Source: Shewanella loihica PV-4 (GTDB lineage Bacteria > Pseudomonadota > Gammaproteobacteria > Enterobacterales > Shewanellaceae). Taken from it: a stretch of 64,000 bases of DNA. Shown here one piece after another: positions 10,168 through 16,791 of this stretch. The DNA lies in the NCBI RefSeq assembly GCF_000016065.1, contig NC_009092.1, positions 4,030,001 to 4,094,000 on the forward strand, in the 5' to 3' direction. How positions within the stretch are numbered: position 1 is the stretch's first letter; each line of letters opens with the position of its first letter. A program made the position numbers and the translations under genes. The notes under the pieces are model-generated. The model was not told where the DNA came from. It did no database searches and saw only the letters and a program-made list of their open reading frames with translations.

Positions 10168-10610
10168 TGTGAAAACCCCTTTCAATTTTGATTATAAAAT
10201 TCTTATAAAATGGACTTTAACCTAGTATGAAAGCCATTAAGGTTAACCTGATCACACTTTCCCCGCCAGTAGTTAGATAATTTGTTGTAATGAATTTACC
10301 AAAGCATTTCCGCTAGCAGCACTGAAAATATAGCAACTCCCACCTAGGCTGCCAGCCAGCCGGCAAAATTTATTACTTGGCCTGAGCCATAGCCGAGTTC
10401 TTGGTTTAACACCCAAATAAAAATCACAAAATAAGCTTGTATGACAACAGGTTAAGTAAGCTGTAGTAAAGCGACGAAAACGAAATCCCAGGCGGTGAAG
10501 TCGATCACAAAACCAGCAAACAGATCGCGCTAGGCTGAAACCATAGCAAAGGGAAATTAACCACTTTTGCTATGACCTCTCACCCATTTTGACCAAGAAG
10601 GACGGCCAAT
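10168..10610. other. 443-base intergenic region between udp and the YdcH-like gene
   Basis: Divergent control region, AT-rich near udp. No reading frame of note and no RNA gene recognised. The one clear structure is a 9-base perfect dyad at 10542-10574, listed separately. Confidence 0.6.
10542..10574. repeat. Perfect 9-base inverted repeat upstream of the YdcH-like gene
   Basis: CATAGCAAA at 10542-10550 and TTTGCTATG at 10566-10574, separated by 15 bases; the second arm ends 36 bases before the start codon. It could be an operator or an mRNA leader hairpin. There is no T run, so it is not a terminator. Confidence 0.6.
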
Positions 10611-10826
10611 ATGTTTCCAGAATACAGAGACCTGATCAGCGAACTAAAATCAAAAGACGCGCATTTTCTTAAGATGTTTAACAAACACAACGAACTCGAC
10701 GACGAGATTAAAGAGCTAGAGCAACATGCGGCCAGCGATTTCACCCCAGAGGTCAAGGTACTCAAACAGCAGAAGCTGCATATCAAGGAGGAACTGCATC
10801 AGATCCTTAAGGCACACGACAAATAG
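10611..10826 (+). CDS. YdcH-like small protein (DUF465)
   Basis: 71 residues, highly charged, nearly all helical. FPEYRDLISELKSKDAHFLKMFNKHNELDDEI is the typical DUF465/YdcH signature and is followed by KLKEEL-like heptads, predicting a helical hairpin or coiled coil. The family is widespread in proteobacteria, with no established biochemical role. It has its own leader with a dyad at 10542-10574 and ends at a strong shared terminator. Confidence 0.88.
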   Translation: MFPEYRDLISELKSKDAHFLKMFNKHNELDDEIKELEQHAASDFTPEVKVLKQQKLHIKEELHQILKAHDK

Positions 10827-10843
10827 TGCGGACATCGGACATT

Positions 10844-10869
10844 AAAAAGGGCGCCTAGGCGCCCTTTTC
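10844..10869. terminator. Bidirectional terminator between the YdcH-like gene and the decarboxylase
   Basis: A perfect palindrome: AAAAGGGCGCC and GGCGCCCTTTT arms around a central TA, between convergent genes, with A and T runs on either side. Confidence 0.9.
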
Positions 10870-10892
10870 TTATCTCTTAGAAATTCTATCTA

Positions 10893-12068
10893 CTACAGAT
10901 AGTAATCCTTCAGCGGCGGGAAGCCATTGAAGCAGACCGCCGAATAGGTGGTGGTATAGGCGCCGGCCGTCAGCCAGTACATGCGATCGCCTATTGCCAG
11001 ATCCAGCGGCAGGCCGTAGCTGTAGTGCTCATACATGATGTCGGCACTATCACAGGTCGGGCCGGCAATCACGCAGCGATCCAACTCACCCTGACGCTCG
11101 GTATAGATGGGGAATTTGATCGCTTCATCCATGGTCTCAATCAGGCCAGAGAACTTACCCACGTCGGTAAATACCCAGCGCTCCAACGCCGTCTGCGACT
11201 TCTTGCTGATTAGCACCACCTCAGACACCAGCACGCCGGCATTAGAGAGTAGCGAACGGCCAGGTTCCAGGATGATCTGCGGCAGCTGATCGCCAAAGTC
11301 CTCTTTGAGGAAGTGGGTGATCTGCTCGGCGTAGGTACCCAGCTCGTTGGTCTTGTCCAGATAATTCGCCGGGAAACCGCCGCCCAGGTTGATCATCTTC
11401 AGCTCTATGCCATGCTCTTCACGCAGACGCTCGAAGATGCTCTTCACCTTGGCGATAGCCGAGTCCCAGGCTCCTATGTCGCGTTGCTGTGAGCCCACAT
11501 GAAACGAGATGCCATAGGGCTCGAGTCCCAGCGTCTTGGCCAGCACCAACAGCTCGAAGGCCATCTCATTCTGGCAGCCGAACTTACGCGATAGGGGCCA
11601 GTCAGCGGTGTGGGTGCCTTCGGTCAGGATGCGCACATAGACGCGAGAACCGGGGGCTTCCTCGGCAATCATACGCAGATCGGCTTCGGAATCAGAGGCG
11701 TACATACGCACGCCACGCTCATAGAAGGCGCGCACATCTTTACGCTTCTTGATGGTATTGCCATAGCTGACTCTGTCAGGCGTCACGCCGATGTCGCTCA
11801 CCATATCCAGCTCATAGATAGAGGCGATATCGAAATTGGCGCCACGGTCACGCAGCAGGGTCAATACCTCCTTGGCCGGGTTGGCCTTGACGGCATAGTA
11901 GATACTGGCATAAGGAAAGTTATGCACCATGTCATCATATTGTTTTGCAATGATTTTAGTGTCAATCACCACGAAAGGTGTCGGTTTATCCTGAGCAAAC
12001 GCCTTGATACGCTCAAAGGTAGCTTGGTCATAATACTCATTAACATCAATCGCTTGAAATTGGCTCAT
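10893..12068 (-). CDS. Ornithine/lysine decarboxylase, alanine-racemase fold (fold type III)
   Basis: 391 residues. It decarboxylates ornithine (and possibly lysine) to the diamine for polyamine synthesis in the cytoplasm. The PLP-binding lysine is Lys61 in YYAVKAN. The PLP-phosphate glycine loop is GGGFPANY, EPGRS binds PLP, and the catalytic cysteine lies in GPTCDSAD (~residue 339), all hallmarks of eukaryote-like ODCs rather than the large SpeC type. The exact preference between ornithine and lysine cannot be read by eye. It is probably a single-gene unit with a promoter at 12133-12161. Confidence 0.92.
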   Translation of the reverse strand: MSQFQAIDVNEYYDQATFERIKAFAQDKPTPFVVIDTKIIAKQYDDMVHNFPYASIYYAVKANPAKEVLTLLRDRGANFDIASIYELDMVSDIGVTPDRVSYGNTIKKRKDVRAFYERGVRMYASDSEADLRMIAEEAPGSRVYVRILTEGTHTADWPLSRKFGCQNEMAFELLVLAKTLGLEPYGISFHVGSQQRDIGAWDSAIAKVKSIFERLREEHGIELKMINLGGGFPANYLDKTNELGTYAEQITHFLKEDFGDQLPQIILEPGRSLLSNAGVLVSEVVLISKKSQTALERWVFTDVGKFSGLIETMDEAIKFPIYTERQGELDRCVIAGPTCDSADIMYEHYSYGLPLDLAIGDRMYWLTAGAYTTTYSAVCFNGFPPLKDYYL

Positions 12069-12132
12069 CTCGCCAGTATCTCCGTAGCAGAATAAAAATA
12101 ATTTAGCGTGATTCGGTTAAAAATCGCTGCGA

Positions 12133-12161
12133 AGTAAACGCTATTTTTTCGTCGAGATCAA
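12133..12161 (-). promoter_or_regulatory. Sigma-70 promoter for the decarboxylase gene
   Basis: On the minus strand: TTGATC (12161-12156), a 17-base spacer, then TTTACT (12138-12133). This predicts a start near 12126 and a 58-base leader. The region upstream is AT-rich. Confidence 0.55.
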
Positions 12162-12291
12162 CGAATTTTTATGCTTAATAAATAAATTTTTATTCCAAAA
12201 CAGACGGCCTGATTTTTAACGGGACAAAAACCACGCTAAACCATTAATTAGTAAGATAAATTCTGATAACCTTTGGCTCACACTTTTCGCG

Positions 12292-12747
12292 CTATTTCAC
12301 CGCCTCGAGCAGAGCCTTGGCCGAATCGACGCTCACCACCTTGATCACCTTGAACCCCTCCAGGGTGATCACTGTCGCCGTCTCCTTATCACCGGGAAGC
12401 AGATGGGTCGCCTCGCCCTCCTGATCCAGGCCGATGGCGAAGTTAAGATCTTGCATCTTGGGGATGGCCACGAACTTGGCGATAAGCGATGGCATACCGC
12501 TGATGTCGGCCACATAACGCCAGTTCCCCGGCATGGGGCCCTCTAGGGACTCAAGTGCCTCCTGAATGATCTCGCCCCCCTTCATGCCGCGGCTAAAGAG
12601 TAAAACCTGGGTATTGCTGTTGAGCTCCCACACGGCTTGGTGTTGATCCGCCAGGGTGATTGCCTCGATACGATCGCCTGTGGTCAGGCTGCTGGCCAGG
12701 CTGGCGGCCGAAAACAGCACGCCCACAGCCAAGATTAGCGCTTTCAT
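12292..12747 (-). CDS. Periplasmic protein of unknown function, possibly thioredoxin-like fold
   Basis: 151 residues with a clear signal peptide (ALILAVGVLFSAASLASS). The mature part reads like a peroxiredoxin/thioredoxin-related fold (TGDRIEAITLADQHQAVWELNSNTQVLLFSRGMKGGEII), but there is no CxxC or peroxidatic cysteine, so redox catalysis is unlikely. Distant similarity to YtfJ-like periplasmic proteins is possible. No neighbour on the same strand suggests a pathway. Exported location is well supported; function is unknown. Confidence 0.75.
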   Translation of the reverse strand: MKALILAVGVLFSAASLASSLTTGDRIEAITLADQHQAVWELNSNTQVLLFSRGMKGGEIIQEALESLEGPMPGNWRYVADISGMPSLIAKFVAIPKMQDLNFAIGLDQEGEATHLLPGDKETATVITLEGFKVIKVVSVDSAKALLEAVK

Positions 12748-12978
12748 AATGCCTCTTTTACTAAGGATTAGGTTACTTAGGGGTGAACTAGACTATATCT
12801 TATACTGGCCGCCATGCCCTCGGATGCGTGCCAATTGCTTGATATGCTTCACGCTAATGAGTGTCATGGGACATGAATGAGATATTGGTTATCAAGCCAT
12901 TGAATATTAAGTAACATACCCAGGTTGGATTCTATGCCCACGCGATAGTGGTTCGCGGCAAATTTTAGGACGAATGTT

Positions 12979-13812
12979 ATGAACGAAAATGGTCTGGAGC
13001 AGGAGCTGGCGCAACTGCAAAATGTCTACAACCTGTTGACCGAGTTTCTGGTGAAGTACAGCTTCCAGCTGGTCGGCGCGCTGCTTATCTTCCTCTTGGG
13101 ACTCTGGGTCGCCAACAAGATCTCCAACCTGGTGGCCAAGCAGTTTGAGAAGCATGAGATAGACATCACCCTGAGCAACTTCGTCTCCAATCTGGTGCGC
13201 ATTCTCATCATAGTCATGGTGGGGGTCATCGCCCTGGGCAAGCTGGGGATCAGCATCACGCCCATGGTGGCGGCTATCGGTGCGGCCTCTCTGGGTGCTG
13301 GCCTGGCCTTGCAGGGGATGCTCTCTAACTACGCGGCGGGCGTCACCATAATCGTTACCCGCCCCTTCGTGGTGGGCAACACCATAGAGATCCAGGGGGT
13401 CAGCGGCGTGGTCAAGAGCATCCACCTGGGACTGACTCTGCTCACCAATGAGGAAGGCGAGGTGATCAGCATCCCCAACAAACATATCGTCGGCGAGATC
13501 CTGCACAACTCATTCAGCGACAAGCTGGTCGAGATACGTTTCAACATCAGCTATGCCAGCGATGCCAACCAGGTGCTGGCCATCGCCCAACAGGTGCTGG
13601 ATGCCAACGAAGAGGTGAATCAGGAGCGTGCCCCTCAGATAGGGATCAACGGCTTCAACAGCATTGGCTTAGAGATAGGCCTGCGTTACTGGGTGCCCAC
13701 CAACCGCTACTACCAGAACAAGTATCAGGTCAACCTGGAGCTGATCAACGCACTGCGTCAGGCCGGCATAGAGATCCCCTGCCCGGTACGCGAAATTCAT
13801 ATCGAGCGCTAA
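12979..13812 (+). CDS. mscS: Small-conductance mechanosensitive channel
   Basis: 277 residues, close to E. coli MscS (286). It is an inner-membrane heptameric channel that vents solutes under hypo-osmotic shock. TM1 is around residues 27-48, TM2 around 70-95, and the pore helix carries the Gly/Ala pattern GAASLGAGLALQGMLSNYAAG. The beta domain follows (RPFVVGNTIEIQGVSG; NEEGEVISIPNKHIVG), then the alpha/beta C-terminal domain. The stop region is followed by an 18-base near-exact duplication (13797-13829). Confidence 0.95.
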   Translation: MNENGLEQELAQLQNVYNLLTEFLVKYSFQLVGALLIFLLGLWVANKISNLVAKQFEKHEIDITLSNFVSNLVRILIIVMVGVIALGKLGISITPMVAAIGAASLGAGLALQGMLSNYAAGVTIIVTRPFVVGNTIEIQGVSGVVKSIHLGLTLLTNEEGEVISIPNKHIVGEILHNSFSDKLVEIRFNISYASDANQVLAIAQQVLDANEEVNQERAPQIGINGFNSIGLEIGLRYWVPTNRYYQNKYQVNLELINALRQAGIEIPCPVREIHIER

Positions 13813-13829
13813 AGTCATATCGAGCGCTA
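13797..13829 (+). repeat. 18-base tandem duplication across the mscS stop codon
   Basis: TCATATCGAGCGCTA occurs at 13797-13811 and again at 13815-13829. The first copy encodes the last codons and stop of mscS; the second is untranslated. Confidence 0.85.
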
Positions 13830-13854
13830 GCGCCAAAGATAAGGCGGCGCCGGC

Positions 13855-14733
13855 CTAGAGGCCGCGCTGCCACTCCTGGCGCAGGGGCACCAGTCCCTGA
13901 ATCGCCTGCTCAACCTGGGTCAACAGGCTCTGCTTGTCACGGCCCAGTATCCCCTTGAGCGCCAGATAGTTAGAGGCGTGATCTGACCTGAATATGGTCT
14001 TCTCAAGCTCGAGTTCACCCAGCAGCAGCTGCATCTCGCTCAGCAGGCCATGCTGGTCCGGCAGTTTAAAATCTCCGTCGAATCCGGCGTCCATGCGCGC
14101 CTTGCCGAGGGGCAGAGTCACTACTAGGGTCGACAGATAGTCGGGCTGCGCCTCATTCATCAGGCGCGCCGAGTTGAGCGCATGTTGCCTGGACAGCTCC
14201 ACGCCCCCCAAGCCATTGAGTATCATCACGGATGACTTCATGCCGGCCGCGCGTATGCGCTGCAAGGCCAGCAAGGAGGAGTCGAAAGTCTCGCCCTTCT
14301 CGATACGGGCCAGCACCTCATCGTCCCCACTCTCGCAGCCCACATACAGCAGACTAAGCCCCAGCTCTCTGAGCCGGGCGAGCTGCGCATCCGTCTTATT
14401 ATTGAGATTGCGCGGCAGACAGTAGCTACTGATGCGGGTCACCTGGGGCAGATGCTCACGGATCAACAGACAGATGGCCTCCAGGCGGTTAAAGGGCAGG
14501 CTCATGGCATCACCATCGGCGAGGAATACCCGTGAGATCGACAGGTTTCGCTGGGCGACCCGTTGAATATCCTCTGCAATTTTATCTATTTTTTGTGCAC
14601 GAAATTGCTTCTGCGGCGCGGTATACATGTCGCAAAAATGGCAGCGATTCCAGCTACAACCATTGGTTACCTGGAGTATGAGGGACTTCCACTCGGAAGG
14701 CGGCCGAAATAACGGTTCGATATAATTAATCAT
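13855..14733 (-). CDS. Radical SAM protein
   Basis: 292 residues. The cluster-binding motif CSWNRCHFC (Cx4-CxxC-like spacing, residues ~26-34) lies near the N terminus, and the barrel continues with VFLADGDAMSLP (GGE-like region), CESGDDEVLARIEKG and MILNGLGGVELS, typical of Elp3/coproporphyrinogen-oxidase-like radical SAM enzymes. It should bind one [4Fe-4S] and generate the 5'-deoxyadenosyl radical. No auxiliary cysteine cluster is seen at the C terminus. The substrate is unknown and the neighbours give no clue. It is divergent from a small gene across a symmetric AT-rich region. Confidence 0.85.
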   Translation of the reverse strand: MINYIEPLFRPPSEWKSLILQVTNGCSWNRCHFCDMYTAPQKQFRAQKIDKIAEDIQRVAQRNLSISRVFLADGDAMSLPFNRLEAICLLIREHLPQVTRISSYCLPRNLNNKTDAQLARLRELGLSLLYVGCESGDDEVLARIEKGETFDSSLLALQRIRAAGMKSSVMILNGLGGVELSRQHALNSARLMNEAQPDYLSTLVVTLPLGKARMDAGFDGDFKLPDQHGLLSEMQLLLGELELEKTIFRSDHASNYLALKGILGRDKQSLLTQVEQAIQGLVPLRQEWQRGL

Positions 14734-14822
14734 TTTATGTCTGTCTCAAAATGTGACCAATATGTGAGCATTTTCATAATTTTTCGCTTTCGGGCCCACT
14801 TCTCGCCCTATAAATTGATCTC

Positions 14823-14882
14823 GTTCAATTAATGTTCAATTAAAGTCAGTAAAATGACTGACGTTAATCTAATTAAGATTAA
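14823..14882. promoter_or_regulatory. AT-rich divergent control region with three symmetric motifs
   Basis: A direct repeat GTTCAATTAA (14823-14832 and 14834-14843), then the inverted repeat GTCAGT/ACTGAC (14845-14850 and 14857-14862), then TTAATCT/AGATTAA (14864-14870 and 14876-14882). It lies between the radical SAM gene and a small plus-strand gene. Likely a regulator-binding region; no specific regulator is recognised. Confidence 0.45.
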
Positions 14883-14959
14883 TCTTTTAAAACTGGCTGG
14901 CGGTGCCAGCACAGAAAGAAATATTGGCTACATCGGCCGACAAACGTGTAGATAATAAC

Positions 14960-15205
14960 ATGCAAATAGCACAGCAACTGCAAGACAGGCGAGGGAACGT
15001 CCTGCATCATGATGAGCATTGGAGCTCGATGAGTGCGGAACAAAAGATGGCCCTCTATAGCCTGCATCGATACGGGTATCGGCTGTTGTTTGTTCGCCAT
15101 TTGCCTTCGGGTCCACTTGCGATCATCGCCCAACAGAGCCAGCTGTCGACCATAGACAAATATGGCGAAGTTGAACATGATCCTAAGATCCAACTCAGGG
15201 ATTAG
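14960..15205 (+). CDS. Small cytoplasmic protein of unknown function
   Basis: 81 residues from ATG at 14960; an in-frame GTG at 14903 would add 19 residues, and neither start has a convincing ribosome site. The composition is normal for a soluble protein (MQIAQQLQDRRGNVLHHDEHW; RYGYRLLFVRHLPSGPLAII), with no membrane segment or signal peptide. I recognise no domain. It is kept because the frame shows local coding-like codon use, it lies behind a structured promoter region, and two hairpins follow it. An overlapping minus-strand frame looks like its shadow. Confidence 0.55.
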   Translation: MQIAQQLQDRRGNVLHHDEHWSSMSAEQKMALYSLHRYGYRLLFVRHLPSGPLAIIAQQSQLSTIDKYGEVEHDPKIQLRD

Positions 15206-15222
15206 TCACCGACTCGGTGACT
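15204..15222. terminator. Hairpin at the stop codon of the small gene
   Basis: AGTCACC and GGTGACT arms around GACTC, overlapping the stop codon. No T run follows, so termination is uncertain. Confidence 0.4.
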
Positions 15223-15251
15223 GACGAGCCTAACGGCTTAATTACCCGAAC

Positions 15252-15280
15252 ATAGAGGAGCACGCCCTGTGCTCCTCTAT
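15252..15280. terminator. Strong 12-base-stem hairpin, possible terminator
   Basis: ATAGAGGAGCAC pairs perfectly with GTGCTCCTCTAT around GCCCT. Only two T residues follow on the plus strand, so it is either a weak terminator or an mRNA-end stabiliser between convergent genes. Confidence 0.55.
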
Positions 15281-15360
15281 TTGCACGTCTCTCTAACTCA
15301 TTCATTAGTCCCATTCGTTAGACCCTTTCATTACGCCTTTTGTGTACCTGCTAGCCTTAA

Positions 15361-15831
15361 TCAGGCACCCAGCAACATGTCGAGATGGGGAATACCATCC
15401 TCCAGATAGACCTCAGACACGGGTCGAAAACCCACCCCTTGATAGAAACCCTTAAGGTATTCCTGGGCGCCGATCTGAACGCCCTGGGCTGGCCAGTTCT
15501 GTCTGGCGATGGCAATCGCCTCAAGCATCAAGGGCTTGGCGACGCCCGCACCGCGAGCCGATGGCGCGACGATGACCCTGCCGATGCTGGCTTGGGGGTA
15601 ACTCACCCCGGGGGCCAAGATCCTCGCATAGGCGGCTATCCGCCCCTGCTCATCCAGACCTAACAGATGACGGGTCTCGGCCAGGGTGTCTTTGCCATCC
15701 AGCTCGGGATAGGCACAGACCTGCTCCACCACAAATACATCGACCCTTAACTTCAACAGCTCGTAGAGCCGCTCAAGGCTCAGTTCGGTAAACGCCACAC
15801 TCTCCCAACGCACTGCTATCCCCTCATTCAT
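15361..15831 (-). CDS. elaA: GNAT-family N-acetyltransferase, ElaA type
   Basis: 156 residues. The ElaA signature LYELLKLRVDVFVVEQVCAYPELDG is at residues ~20-45, and the acetyl-CoA-binding motif A reads IGRVIVAPSARGAGVAKPLM (~83-102). A GFYQGVGF-type motif B lies near the C terminus. The acceptor substrate is not known for this family. The gene stands alone, upstream of the nos region and on the opposite strand. Confidence 0.9.
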   Translation of the reverse strand: MNEGIAVRWESVAFTELSLERLYELLKLRVDVFVVEQVCAYPELDGKDTLAETRHLLGLDEQGRIAAYARILAPGVSYPQASIGRVIVAPSARGAGVAKPLMLEAIAIARQNWPAQGVQIGAQEYLKGFYQGVGFRPVSEVYLEDGIPHLDMLLGA

Positions 15832-16197
15832 TAATTCCGGCGCCTATCGCCGTTTTTTCAATTACTTCTTCCTGGCCGTTTTATATTAACCGCTTCGACA
15901 GCCATCGACTCCCAAGCATGTACCAGGTCGGTGTGCGCCTGCTCTGTAAGTACCTGACCAGTCCCTCAAAAGAGGCAGCAGGCTGTGATGTCCACCGCAA
16001 ATTTCGGCGAGACTTGACCTCGGTCAAATACATGCATTATAAATACACCTAAGATTCACATGCCCAATTTAACCCATTCTAAACTAGGAAGCATTCGATT
16101 GACGCCGCCTACATTTAGATGACCTAAGTCGTCTGTCATCAGATATTGCGACAACAATTGTTCTTAAAAATAAAGAACTTATTCTAATGGAGTTCAT
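15832..16197. other. 366-base divergent intergenic region upstream of the cytochrome gene
   Basis: Holds the FNR/DNR-type site and -10 listed separately at 16014-16055. The ~140-base transcript leader between 16062 and 16197 has no obvious reading frame. Nothing else recognised. Confidence 0.6.
16014..16055 (+). promoter_or_regulatory. FNR/DNR-type activator site and -10 for the cytochrome c gene
   Basis: A perfect dyad TTGAC-CTCG-GTCAA at 16014-16027 (centre 16020.5). TAAGAT at 16050-16055 is a -10 placing the transcript start at about 16062, exactly 41.5 bases from the dyad centre, the class II activator position. No good -35 is needed in such promoters. The same layout recurs before nosR. 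Confidence 0.65.
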
Positions 16198-16494
16198 ATG
16201 AAAAAGATTGCCCTCATCGCTTTTGCAAGCCTAATGTCTCTGACGGCCCACGCCGGTGATATCGAAGCCGGTAAAGCCAAATCTATGCTTTGCGCCGCCT
16301 GCCACGGTGCCGACGGTATCTCTCTGGCGCCCATCTACCCTAACCTCAAAGGCCAGAAGGCTCAATACATTGAGAAACAACTGAAGGCCTTCAAGGAAGG
16401 TACGCGTCAAGACCCAGTGATGGCGCCTATGGCCATGCCGCTGACCGACGAAGATATTGCCAACCTGGCTGCCTACTTCGAGAGCCTCAAGTAA
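16198..16494 (+). CDS. Small periplasmic monoheme cytochrome c
   Basis: 98 residues with a signal peptide ([19 protein letters not shown], cut before GDIEAGKAK). One haem site, CAACH (mature N-terminal part), and a probable axial Met in [14 protein letters not shown], followed by the C-terminal helix [10 protein letters not shown] typical of class I cytochrome c/c553. It lies about 300 bases upstream of nosR on the same strand and shares its promoter architecture. It may carry electrons to NosZ; that is inference. A hairpin-like G+C element and a tandem repeat follow it, so it may have its own transcript. Confidence 0.93.
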   Translation: MKKIALIAFASLMSLTAHAGDIEAGKAKSMLCAACHGADGISLAPIYPNLKGQKAQYIEKQLKAFKEGTRQDPVMAPMAMPLTDEDIANLAAYFESLK

Positions 16495-16560
16495 GCCCCT
16501 CTCATCCTCGCAAGACAGCACTCTCCCAACAGGTCGCGCCCCGTCGCTCAGGTGACGCGG

Positions 16561-16586
16561 CCTGTCTTTTCCCTGTCTTTTCCCTG
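16561..16586 (+). repeat. 11-base tandem repeat downstream of the cytochrome gene
   Basis: CCTGTCTTTTC occurs twice in tandem plus a partial third copy. It follows an imperfect G+C-rich hairpin near 16530-16560, which with the T tracts could act as a weak terminator. Confidence 0.5.
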
Positions 16587-16693
16587 GTTCTCCCCCCCTG
16601 CTAAAGCCAGTCGCCGGTGCCCAATTACAGGGTGATCGCCACCCCAAGTCGCCTTGTTTCAATGTGTGTCAAATTAACAAAATCGCGATTTAT

Positions 16694-16735
16694 TTGATCT
16701 CAGTCACGTCACAATCATAAAGATGCATTTAGGAT
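16694..16735 (+). promoter_or_regulatory. FNR/DNR-type activator site and -10 for nosR
   Basis: TTGAT-CTCA-GTCAC at 16694-16707 (centre 16700.5): first half perfect, second half imperfect. TAGGAT at 16730-16735 predicts a start at about 16742, again 41.5 bases from the site centre. The distance to the nosR start codon is ~50 bases. This fits oxygen/NO-controlled expression of nos genes. Confidence 0.6.
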
Positions 16736-16791
16736 GCACTATAAATAACACTAGGTTGACACACCCTGGGACTGACTGTAGGAGCGTTCGA

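Noticed and set aside
14879..15193. Minus-strand open frame of about 104 codons opposite the small gene
   Set aside because: It overlaps the 81-codon plus-strand frame almost completely, is rich in Cys/Trp/His in an uneven way, and has no ribosome site; read as a shadow. The choice between the two is not certain.
16720..16791. NosR start at ATG 16723 with a 23-codon extension
   Set aside because: It lies before the predicted transcript start (16742), and GTG 16792 has a good ribosome site.
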